Positions 1-5,767 of a DNA stretch of 8,450 nt are shown here, piece by piece. Location: contig JAPUJU010000080.1 in assembly GCA_027296025.1 (NCBI GenBank), positions 1 through 8,450 of the forward strand. The letters run 5' to 3'. A program made the translations under genes and the position numbers. Under the pieces are notes generated by a model. That model did not search any database. It saw only the letters and a list, made by a program, of their open reading frames with translations, and was not told the origin of the DNA. Positions within the stretch are counted from its first letter, which is position 1; every line of letters begins with the position of its first letter. The stretch is from a bacterium (GTDB lineage: Bacteria; Krumholzibacteriota; Krumholzibacteriia; WVZY01).

Positions 1-105
1 CTCAAGTACCTCAATCGTGGTGCCGGGAATGGGAAAAGGAGTATCTTCGATACGGTTCTGGGCTGGTTCGGAATGCTCAAGAAACCGGAGCCGACGGGTC
101 GTTAG
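1..105 (+). CDS. C-terminal end of an unrecognised protein (5' truncated)
   Basis: The frame is open from base 1 to a TAG stop at 103-105 and gives the last 34 residues of a protein whose start lies outside the window. The tail is basic, with a hydrophobic stretch (residues FDTVLGWFGML) followed by KKPEPTGR. I recognise no family in so short a piece. Codon use resembles the genes downstream, and the orientation is the same, so it is probably a real gene end. It is followed by a 99-bp gap with a possible terminator and promoter, so it may form a separate transcription unit from the gene at 205. Confidence 0.55.
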   Translation, partial: LKYLNRGAGNGKRSIFDTVLGWFGMLKKPEPTGR

Positions 106-155
106 GCCCCTGTTATTCAACGAGTTACGTTTCAGCACAACTTCGAATTCTCCAG

Positions 156-184
156 TTGACAGACCTGCCGCAGGTTTGTTTAAT
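156..184 (+). promoter_or_regulatory. Candidate sigma70-type promoter with a palindrome in its spacer
   Basis: TTGACA at 156-161 is a perfect -35 consensus. It is followed by a 17-base spacer and TTTAAT at 179-184, which matches 5 of 6 positions of the -10 consensus. The spacer holds a perfect inverted repeat, ACCTGC-C-GCAGGT (163-175), placed where a repressor operator could sit. One weakness is that the mismatch falls on the second base of the -10, which matters most for melting. A start 6-8 bases past the -10 would also place the AGGGG Shine-Dalgarno sequence (189-193) at the extreme 5' end of the mRNA. Promoter assignment by pattern only. Confidence 0.45.
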
Positions 185-186
185 CT
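161..186 (+). terminator. Possible intrinsic terminator of the upstream gene, overlapping the promoter
   Basis: RNA reading through from the gene ending at 105 could fold AGACCTG (161-167) with CAGGTTT (171-177). This is a 7-pair stem including one G-T wobble, with a CCG loop, followed by the T-rich run TTTGTTTAATCT. The stem is short and the T-run is interrupted, so this is a weak call. It occupies the same bases as the candidate promoter spacer. Confidence 0.3.
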
Positions 187-204
187 CTAGGGGTTTGTGC
201 CGAA

Positions 205-2118
205 ATGATCTACAAAGAGCTAACCTTCCAACCAGAAGTAGAACGAAATCGGGATCTCGCCTATTCCGAGTACGCGAGCCGTGAACGCAGCATTCACGTA
301 TTGCTCCAGGAACAGCCCGGCGTTCCTGCCCGATTCCTTCTCGATTCATACCGCGAAATTGTCTCGCAGTATCTCTCTGTTACCAATTTGAGCTCGCCGG
401 AGCGGCTGCTCGAATCGTTGGCGGTTTCTGTGGAGGGAATCGGCGAGCGCCTCGGGGTCGCCGCCGCGGAATTTCAAGAAACAAGGTTCTATGTGGTGCT
501 GAGAACGCCGGGTGCGATCTATCTGATGCTCTCGCGTGATGACGGGGTGTTCGTTCACGCCGGTGGTGAGGTCGTACCGATTTCGACGCCAGGCCTGCCG
601 GGCGTATCACAGGGGCGGCTCGGATCCGATGAGATACAGAACGAGCTCTTTTCACAGCGGCTGCGCGACGCGTTCAAAGTATATAAGCTGGATCCGATTC
701 CTTTTGGTACGCGGGATATCATCCTGGGCTGTGGTGAAGAAGAAGTAAGCACGGTCGTCGAAGTCCTCGAGGAAGGTGTACTGCTCGACGACGTCGTTCA
801 TCGTGATACCGTGACGTCACGATTTATCACACGAAAATTACTCGTTTTGCGATTTCTCGAATCGACGGAGACGCACGACACCGCCGAACTTGTTGGGGCC
901 CGGACGTGGCCACAGCGTGAGGGGTGGGGTCGGCGCTTGGCTTGGATTGGGACGTCTGTTGTCGTTCTCGCGGTAGTGGGGGTATGGGCGGTTGATTTTA
1001 TGAACGGTGACGACTTGCCGAACCCGGTGTCACGTGAGACGGCGGTAACGCCCCAGAGTGTTGTTGACGAACCGGAATCGAATCGGGTTGTTGAACACGG
1101 CAACGCAGTGGCGCCTTCGCAGGCATTGGCGGAGGTGCGGTTGTCCGAAGGTTGGAAGGAGTCGTACAGCAAGGGAGTCACGTCGTCTCCCGTGCTCTAT
1201 TCGGACTGGGTTGTCTTCGGTTGTCGCGACGGGTCCGTCTACGCCCTGGATCAGGAAACCGGCGGCCTGGTGTGGAGATACCAGACTGGCAGTGGCGTCG
1301 GCGCCTCCCCGGCGATTCACGGTGAGAGCGTTATCGGCGCCGACTACGAAGGAAACGTTTTTGCGCTCAGCGCCACGACCGGTAAGAGCCGCTGGAACCG
1401 CAAGCTCCCGGGACGTATTGTGAGCTCGCCGAGCATCAGTGGCGGAAAGATTGTCGTCGGATGCTATGATGGATATGCGTACTGCCTGAATGCGGTAAAC
1501 GGAACAATTGCATGGAAACACAAAACGGGCGGACGAATTCGGGGAGGCACGTCGGCGGCGGATGGGAAGTTCTTCGTGCCGTCGTACGACGGGTATCTTT
1601 ATGCACTCGATGCTTCGACGGGGGATGTTGCATGGCGGCACCGAGTCGGCGGCAAGATTGCCGGAGCCACCGCGGCGAAGGGTGGCACGGTCGTGGTTGG
1701 TGGAGTCGACGGCGTCATCTATGCGCTGTCCACCGAAGACGGAAGCCTCAGGTGGAAATACAAGACCGGTGCTCCCGTCAAGAGTGCCCCCACGATCCGG
1801 TCGGGCCGTGTTTTTGTCGGCTCGAACGACCGATACGTGTACTGCCTGAATCTTGCCGACGGCGACCTGAAGTGGCGTTTTCAGACGGGCGGGCTGGTCC
1901 TGGCGCGGCCCCGGGTCCACGAGGGTCGCGTGTACGTCGGGTCGTATGACGGAAAACTCTATTGTCTTGAAGCAGATACGGGAAAAGTCGTGGATCGTTT
2001 CGATACGGGAGGGCCGATATTCTCCTCTCCCGTTGCGGGTAAGAATTCTGTATACTTGGGAAATAATAAGGGAACCTTTATTTGCGTGGATCATAACACA
2101 AAGAGAAGGGCTTCTTAG
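205..2118 (+). CDS. Membrane-anchored PQQ-like beta-propeller protein with a PP2C-like cytoplasmic domain
   Basis: 637 residues. Residues 1-225 form a soluble domain; the stretch FYVVLRTPGAIYLMLSRDDG (about 95-114) and DIILGCGEEE (171-180) follow the strand pattern of PP2C phosphatases, but the acidic metal-binding motifs (DGMGG, GDSR, SDG) are missing, so it looks like a non-catalytic relative. One transmembrane helix follows at about 245-265, with arginines before it, predicting N-terminus inside and C-terminus outside. A low-complexity linker (270-318) leads to eight 40-residue repeats (321-637) of the PQQ/BamB type, with the pattern D-G-x-V/L-Y-A/C-L and a tryptophan near the repeat end. 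ATG at 205 is the first start after an in-frame TAA at 181, with AGGGG at 189-193. It ends in tandem TAG TAG. No lipobox is present, so it is not BamB itself. A scaffold or sensor role is my inference; PQQ binding should not be assumed. Confidence 0.85.
   Translation: MIYKELTFQPEVERNRDLAYSEYASRERSIHVLLQEQPGVPARFLLDSYREIVSQYLSVTNLSSPERLLESLAVSVEGIGERLGVAAAEFQETRFYVVLRTPGAIYLMLSRDDGVFVHAGGEVVPISTPGLPGVSQGRLGSDEIQNELFSQRLRDAFKVYKLDPIPFGTRDIILGCGEEEVSTVVEVLEEGVLLDDVVHRDTVTSRFITRKLLVLRFLESTETHDTAELVGARTWPQREGWGRRLAWIGTSVVVLAVVGVWAVDFMNGDDLPNPVSRETAVTPQSVVDEPESNRVVEHGNAVAPSQALAEVRLSEGWKESYSKGVTSSPVLYSDWVVFGCRDGSVYALDQETGGLVWRYQTGSGVGASPAIHGESVIGADYEGNVFALSATTGKSRWNRKLPGRIVSSPSISGGKIVVGCYDGYAYCLNAVNGTIAWKHKTGGRIRGGTSAADGKFFVPSYDGYLYALDASTGDVAWRHRVGGKIAGATAAKGGTVVVGGVDGVIYALSTEDGSLRWKYKTGAPVKSAPTIRSGRVFVGSNDRYVYCLNLADGDLKWRFQTGGLVLARPRVHEGRVYVGSYDGKLYCLEADTGKVVDRFDTGGPIFSSPVAGKNSVYLGNNKGTFICVDHNTKRRAS
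1165..2115 (+). repeat. Eight in-register 40-codon propeller repeats
   Basis: The C-terminal half of the protein divides without a single insertion or deletion into repeats starting at residues 321, 361, 401, 441, 481, 521, 561 and 601; the last is 37 residues long. Conserved tryptophans fall exactly 40 apart (W357, W397, W437, W477, W517, W557). The seventh repeat has Asp597 at that position and the eighth ends before a clear equivalent. DNA identity between units is modest, so this is an old protein repeat and not a recent tandem duplication. Eight blades match the usual closed ring of PQQ-type propellers. Confidence 0.85.
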
Positions 2119-2130
2119 TAGGAGGGGTGC

Positions 2131-2172
2131 GTGACTGTTCGTGAGGGCAACGCGGCAGCGCGTCCGATCTAA
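2131..2172 (+). CDS. Possible 13-codon mini-ORF ahead of the cold-shock gene
   Basis: A GTG at 2131 lies 5 bases after AGGAGG (2120-2125), which directly follows the upstream stop codon. The frame runs 13 codons (MTVREGNAAARPI) to TAA at 2170-2172, five bases before the Shine-Dalgarno sequence of the cold-shock gene. It contains a GC-only core hairpin (ACGCG-GCAG-CGCGT, 2150-2163). It could serve as a leader for translational coupling. At this size chance is a real explanation, and the peptide resembles nothing I know. Confidence 0.2.
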   Translation: MTVREGNAAARPI

Positions 2173-2177
2173 CCAAC

Positions 2178-2183
2178 GGAGGT
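2178..2183 (+). promoter_or_regulatory. Ribosome binding site of the cold-shock gene
   Basis: GGAGGT lies 10 bases before the ATG at 2194. It is much stronger than the site before secA and fixes this ATG as the start. Confidence 0.75.
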
Positions 2184-2193
2184 AAGGCAAACG

Positions 2194-2394
2194 ATGCCGA
2201 GAGGAAGAATCAAGTTCTTCAATGACAGGAAGGGCTACGGGTTCATCGAAAGCGAGAAGAAAGACAGTATTTTCGTACACAATTCGTCGATCAAACAGGA
2301 CGGGTACCGGACGCTGGAGGAAGGCCAGGAAGTTTGGTTCGACGTTAAAGAAAGTCCTCGCGGTTTGGAAGCCGTAAACGTCCACAAAATCTGA
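2194..2394 (+). CDS. Cold-shock domain protein (CspA family)
   Basis: 66 residues, the normal length of a single cold-shock domain: a five-stranded OB fold that binds single-stranded RNA or DNA and acts as an RNA chaperone in the cytoplasm. RNP1 is KGYGFIE (residues 13-19) and RNP2 is IFVHNS (26-31). The N-terminal signature reads GRIKFFN, with Phe8 in place of the tryptophan of E. coli CspA, a variant common in FCB bacteria. In RNP2 the usual aromatic residue after His29 is Asn30, which would remove one nucleobase-stacking side chain. The C-terminal PRGLEAVNV strand is typical. The gene has a strong ribosome binding site and sits between the propeller gene (75-bp gap) and secA (148-bp gap). 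Whether it is cold-induced cannot be told from the sequence; no long cspA-like 5' leader is evident. Confidence 0.93.
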   Translation: MPRGRIKFFNDRKGYGFIESEKKDSIFVHNSSIKQDGYRTLEEGQEVWFDVKESPRGLEAVNVHKI

Positions 2395-2542
2395 GCGTTC
2401 CGTATCCTCAGCGGGATCTGCTTCAAAGGCCAGCCGGCCGAAGGGTTGGTATGCCCTCCACTTGCGCCCTTGTCCACAATCTGTTAGTTTCGCCAAAGCC
2501 CGACGGGGCAATGTTATCCGTAAGCTAGAAGTGGATTAGAAT
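2395..2542 (+). other. secA leader region with hairpins and a short ORF
   Basis: This 148-bp gap holds no clear sigma70 promoter and no hairpin with a T-run, so secA may be read from upstream. CCAGCC (2430-2435) can pair with GGTTGG (2444-2449), with one G-T wobble, over an 8-base loop. That hairpin covers part of the Shine-Dalgarno sequence of the short ORF at 2451. A second small hairpin is GCCC-GACG-GGGC (2498-2509), inside the 3' part of that ORF. The bases just before secA (GAAGTGG, 2528-2534) form only a poor ribosome binding site. Confidence 0.4.
2451..2528 (+). CDS. Possible 25-residue ORF upstream of secA
   Basis: ATG at 2451 is preceded by GAAGGG (2440-2445) at 5-base spacing and runs 25 codons to TAG at 2526-2528, 14 bases before the secA ATG. 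The peptide (MPSTCALVHNLLVSPKPDGA, then MLSVS) has no signal sequence and no SecM-like arrest motif. It is too short for its N-terminus to engage the export machinery while its C-terminus is still in the ribosome. If translated, coupling of ribosomes into weakly initiated secA is a better guess than SecM-type stalling. Chance is a real alternative. Confidence 0.25.
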   Translation: MPSTCALVHNLLVSPKPDGAMLSVS

Positions 2543-5500
2543 ATGTCTACCATGCAAAAAAAGAGTTTCCTGCAGAAAATGTTCCGGCCGAAATCCGAGC
2601 GCGATTACCGACGCCACCGGGGGGCGATCGAGGAGATCAACCGCTTCGCCGAGTCGTTCAAGGGCCTCGACGACGACCAGTTTGCGGAAAAGACCGCCGA
2701 GTTCAAAAGGCGCCTCGCTGACGGTGAGACAATCGAAGATCTGATGACTGAGGCGTTCGGCCTGGTCAAGGCGGCGTGCACCTCGCTCGTCGGAAAATCG
2801 TGGGACGTCGTCGGCCTGAGCCTCGAATGGCAGATGATTCCGTACGACGTGCAGCTCGTCGGCAGCATCGTCCTGCATGGTGGCTCGATCACCGAAATGG
2901 CAACCGGCGAAGGTAAGACTCTTGCCGCAACGCTCCCTCTTTATCTGAACGCTCTCGTTGGAGAGGGCGTGCATCTCATCACCGTGAATGACTACCTGTC
3001 CCGCCGTGACTCGGAATGGATGGGGAGGCTCTACAACCTTCTTGGATTGAGTGTCGGATGCGTTCGGGCGGATATGTCGAACGAAGAAAGGCGAGCGGCG
3101 TATGCCGCCGATATTACGTACGGGACGAACAACGAATTCGGCTTCGACTACCTGCGCGACAATATGAAGACGCGGCTGGAGGACAAGGTCCAGCGAAAAC
3201 ACCACTACGCGATCGTCGATGAAGTTGACAGCGTACTGATCGACGAAGCGCGAACGCCTCTCATTATATCCGGGCCGGTTACGGCGAGTGAGTCGTCGGA
3301 TCTCTTCGCCCGCCTGCGCCCGAAGGTCGAAGGGCTCGTCGGTCAGCAGAACGCGTTGATCAACAGCCTGATTGCTTTTGCGGAGAAAAACCTCGACGAC
3401 CCCGAGCACGAAGACGAAGTCGCGCGTGGGTTGCTCAAAGTAAGCCGGGGCGCGCCGAACAACTCCCGTTTCCTCAAGTTGAAAAAGGAAACGGGTGTCG
3501 AGCGGTTGATCGCGCGCATGGAGGGGTCGATCATGCGGGACAAGCAGCTTCATCTACTCGACGAGGAGCTTTTCTACGCGGTCGACGAAAAGGCGAACAC
3601 GATCAACTTGACGGACAAGGGAAGCGAGCAGCTCGCTCCGGAAGACCGCGAGCAGTTCGTTCTGCCCGACAGGAGTTTGATTATCAGCGAGATAGACGGG
3701 GACGAATCGCTCGATGCGCGCGAGAAGGCAAAACGCAAGGACGAAGCCTACCGCCACTACGCTGAGAGATCGGACGCCATCCACAACTTCAATCAGTTGC
3801 TGAAAGCGTACACGCTGTTCGAGCGTGACAACGAGTACGTTGTCCAGGACGATCGGGTGATAATCGTCGATGAGTTCACCGGGCGACTTATGCCGGGCCG
3901 CCGGTTCTCCGATGGACTTCATCAGGCGCTGGAGGCGAAGGAGCGGGTCAAGATCGAGGGCGAGACCCAGACCCTTGCGACGATAACGCTGCAGAACTAC
4001 TTCCGAATGTACGAGAAGCTCGCCGGAATGACGGGTACGGCGGCGACCGAAGCGGCCGAATTTCACAAGATCTATGGGCTCGATGTTTCGGAAATCCCGA
4101 CGAACGAATTGGTTCGACGCATAGACCACAACGATCGTATCTATCGGACGAAACGTGAAAAGTACAACGCGGTCGTCGACGAAATTGTGCGGCTGCACGA
4201 AGCGGGCCTGCCGGCGCTCGTTGGAACGGTCTCGGTCGAGGTGTCGGAGCTCCTCTCGCGTTTTCTCAAGCGGCGTGGAATCAAACACAACGTTCTCAAC
4301 GCCAAGTACCACCAAAAGGAAGCGGAGATCGTAACGGATGCGGGGAAGGCGGGTATGGTGACGATTGCGACGAACATGGCAGGGCGTGGTACCGATATCA
4401 AGCTCGGCCCGGGAGTGGTCAAGTGCGCGGAGTGCGGGATCGGCTCGGGTAAAACGGAGTGGACAACTCTAGACGGGGAAACCGTGAACCCGGTCGAGTG
4501 CGAGAAGGATGTGCCGTGTGGCCTCCACATTGTCGGTACGGAACGCCACGAGGCCCGGCGGATTGACCGGCAACTTCGCGGTCGCGCGGGCCGGCAGGGT
4601 GATCCGGGAGCGTCGTTATTTTTCCTTTCACTCGAAGACGACCTCATGCGTCTCTTCGGCGGTTCGCAGCGCATTTCCGGGCTGATGGATCGAATGGGTC
4701 TCGAGGAAGGCGAGGTCATTACGGCGGGACTCGTGACGAAAGCGATTGAACGGGCCCAGCGAAAAGTCGAAAATTACAACTTCGAAGTTCGAAAGCGCCT
4801 CATCGACTATGATGACGTCATGAATCGCCAGCGTGAAGCGATCTACTCGCGGCGTGACGAGATCATCGAAGCCGAAACACTCGGCGAGGTACTCAAAATG
4901 ATGATCGAGGACTATGTCGATAGCCGCCTCGAGGCGTTTATCGATCGGAACGCGCACGCGGAGGACTGGCCGCTCGAGGAGTTCCTTGCCGATCTCGAAG
5001 GCACGTTTCTCTTCGAGTTTCCGAAAATGGACGTCCCTGTGGACCGCCTGCACTACGAGGATGTCGTTGAGTACGTTCGAGGCCGGGCACACGAGGCATT
5101 GCTTGCGCGCGAACGATACCTGGAGCAGGAACTCGGGAACCCGGATGTCGTCAAGGAATTCGAGAAGTACGTTCTCCTGCAGACGGTCGATGAAAAGTGG
5201 ATGGATCATCTTCACGAACTCGACAGCCTCAAAGAGGGAATTCACTTCCGCGCGTATGCCCAGAAGGACCCGCTCGTCGAGTACAAGAAGGAAGCGTATG
5301 CTCTCTTCGCCGACCTGAACGACACGATCGACCGCGACGCTCTCCATGCCTTTTTCCACGCCAGGGTGGCTGCCCGCGAACGCTCCCGGCAGGATCTCTC
5401 TTCGGCGACGGCCGTCCACAGGGAGACCGGTGCGTATGCGATGCAGACCTCCGGTACGGCGGCGACAGAAGCAACGAACCAGGCGCTCAGGCAACCGGCC

Positions 5501-5605
5501 TCGAAGCAGCCGCAGACTCGCCAGGCTGACAAGGTCGGTCGGAACGACCCGTGTCCCTGCGGAAGCGGCAAAAAGTACAAGAAATGCCACGGAGGAGCCG
5601 GCTAG
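2543..5605 (+). CDS. secA: Preprotein translocase ATPase SecA
   Basis: 1020 residues. SecA is the ATP-driven motor that pushes unfolded preproteins through SecYEG at the inner face of the cytoplasmic membrane. Visible in order: Walker A in MATGEGKT (119-126); Walker B DEVD (226-229), followed by the LIDEARTPLIISG stretch; an FCB-type insertion in the preprotein crosslinking domain (about 264-345); EKLAGMTGTA (491-500); NMAGRGTDI (611-619); the second helicase half QLRGRAGRQGDPG (677-689); the helical scaffold and wing domains (about 740-940); a variable linker; and the C-terminal zinc tail CPCGSGKKYKKCH with C1004, C1006, C1015 and H1016, which in relatives binds SecB and lipids. An in-frame TAG at 2537 limits the start to 2543 or the Met at 2552. 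Unusual: NBD2 carries four extra cysteines (C628, C631, C653, C659). All core motifs are intact, so it should be functional. Confidence 0.98.
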   Translation: MSTMQKKSFLQKMFRPKSERDYRRHRGAIEEINRFAESFKGLDDDQFAEKTAEFKRRLADGETIEDLMTEAFGLVKAACTSLVGKSWDVVGLSLEWQMIPYDVQLVGSIVLHGGSITEMATGEGKTLAATLPLYLNALVGEGVHLITVNDYLSRRDSEWMGRLYNLLGLSVGCVRADMSNEERRAAYAADITYGTNNEFGFDYLRDNMKTRLEDKVQRKHHYAIVDEVDSVLIDEARTPLIISGPVTASESSDLFARLRPKVEGLVGQQNALINSLIAFAEKNLDDPEHEDEVARGLLKVSRGAPNNSRFLKLKKETGVERLIARMEGSIMRDKQLHLLDEELFYAVDEKANTINLTDKGSEQLAPEDREQFVLPDRSLIISEIDGDESLDAREKAKRKDEAYRHYAERSDAIHNFNQLLKAYTLFERDNEYVVQDDRVIIVDEFTGRLMPGRRFSDGLHQALEAKERVKIEGETQTLATITLQNYFRMYEKLAGMTGTAATEAAEFHKIYGLDVSEIPTNELVRRIDHNDRIYRTKREKYNAVVDEIVRLHEAGLPALVGTVSVEVSELLSRFLKRRGIKHNVLNAKYHQKEAEIVTDAGKAGMVTIATNMAGRGTDIKLGPGVVKCAECGIGSGKTEWTTLDGETVNPVECEKDVPCGLHIVGTERHEARRIDRQLRGRAGRQGDPGASLFFLSLEDDLMRLFGGSQRISGLMDRMGLEEGEVITAGLVTKAIERAQRKVENYNFEVRKRLIDYDDVMNRQREAIYSRRDEIIEAETLGEVLKMMIEDYVDSRLEAFIDRNAHAEDWPLEEFLADLEGTFLFEFPKMDVPVDRLHYEDVVEYVRGRAHEALLARERYLEQELGNPDVVKEFEKYVLLQTVDEKWMDHLHELDSLKEGIHFRAYAQKDPLVEYKKEAYALFADLNDTIDRDALHAFFHARVAARERSRQDLSSATAVHRETGAYAMQTSGTAATEATNQALRQPASKQPQTRQADKVGRNDPCPCGSGKKYKKCHGGAG

Positions 5606-5626
5606 AGACCAAAAGGAGGCGTTTCG

Positions 5627-5725
5627 GTGCCGTCGGTCTATTTGCAGGGTCTGGCAAATCGGCGGAAAAAAATGAATTGCATAGCCAGCAAGGCTGAGGT
5701 TATGTTTCATTCCCGAAATGGCTAG
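5627..5725 (+). CDS. Candidate 32-residue small protein between secA and smg
   Basis: GTG at 5627 sits 7 bases after AGGAGG (5614-5619), the best ribosome binding site in the window. The frame runs 32 codons to TAG at 5723-5725. The product is small and basic, with an NRRKK cluster in the middle (residues 11-15), and has no membrane segment or family I recognise. It shares its frame with smg: after the TAG there are 14 sense codons and no further stop before the smg start at 5768. It could be a small protein, a leader ORF coupled to smg, or the remnant of an N-terminal extension cut off by a nonsense codon. TAG also ends three other genes here, so routine readthrough is unlikely. Confidence 0.35.
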   Translation: MPSVYLQGLANRRKKMNCIASKAEVMFHSRNG

Positions 5726-5754
5726 CACGGTACTTGCAGGTCTGGAAAGGGACG

Positions 5755-5761
5755 AAAGGGG
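5755..5761 (+). promoter_or_regulatory. Ribosome binding site favouring the TTG start of smg
   Basis: AAAGGGG ends 6 bases before TTG at 5768, which is good spacing. The competing ATG at 5783 has only AAGG (5773-5776) at similar spacing. The stronger site supports the TTG start, which gives a protein 5 residues longer. Confidence 0.45.
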
Positions 5762-5767
5762 TTCGAT

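Larger units (their letters stand above)
5606..5767 (+). other. secA-smg intergenic region
   Basis: This 162-bp gap contains the small ORF at 5627 and an AT-rich patch (5666-5682) unlike its GC-rich surroundings. A perfect 6-bp inverted repeat, ATTTGC/GCAAAT (5640-5645 and 5654-5659), has no T-run after it, so it is not a terminator. TTGCAT (5677-5682) and TATGTT (5701-5706) at 18-base spacing form a very weak promoter match. An imperfect direct repeat, TTGCAGGGTCTGGCAAA (5642-5658) and TTGCAGGTCTGGAAA (5734-5748), is also present. Confidence 0.4.

Noticed and set aside
1030..2511. Long antisense open frame of 493 codons opposite the propeller gene
   Set aside because: It mirrors a well-supported gene with clear protein repeats on the + strand; its translation shows no domain pattern. 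It is a shadow of GC-rich codon use.
2451..2528. SecM equivalent
   Set aside because: The ORF is only 25 codons, with no signal sequence and no arrest motif, so the SecM mechanism cannot apply as known.
2395..2542. Riboswitch (c-di-GMP type considered) upstream of secA
   Set aside because: The short CAAAGCCCGACGGGGC stretch recalls part of such elements, but the paired stems and conserved joining segments of the class are not present.
2525..3553. Antisense open frame of 342 codons opposite the 5' part of secA
   Set aside because: It lies over the invariant SecA Walker A and DEVD region and has no sensible protein features of its own.
5642..5748. Imperfect direct repeat flanking the 3' part of the small ORF, as a possible insertion footprint
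   Set aside because: The two copies differ by indels and no transposon-like ends or transposase remnant lie between them. Chance similarity is likely.
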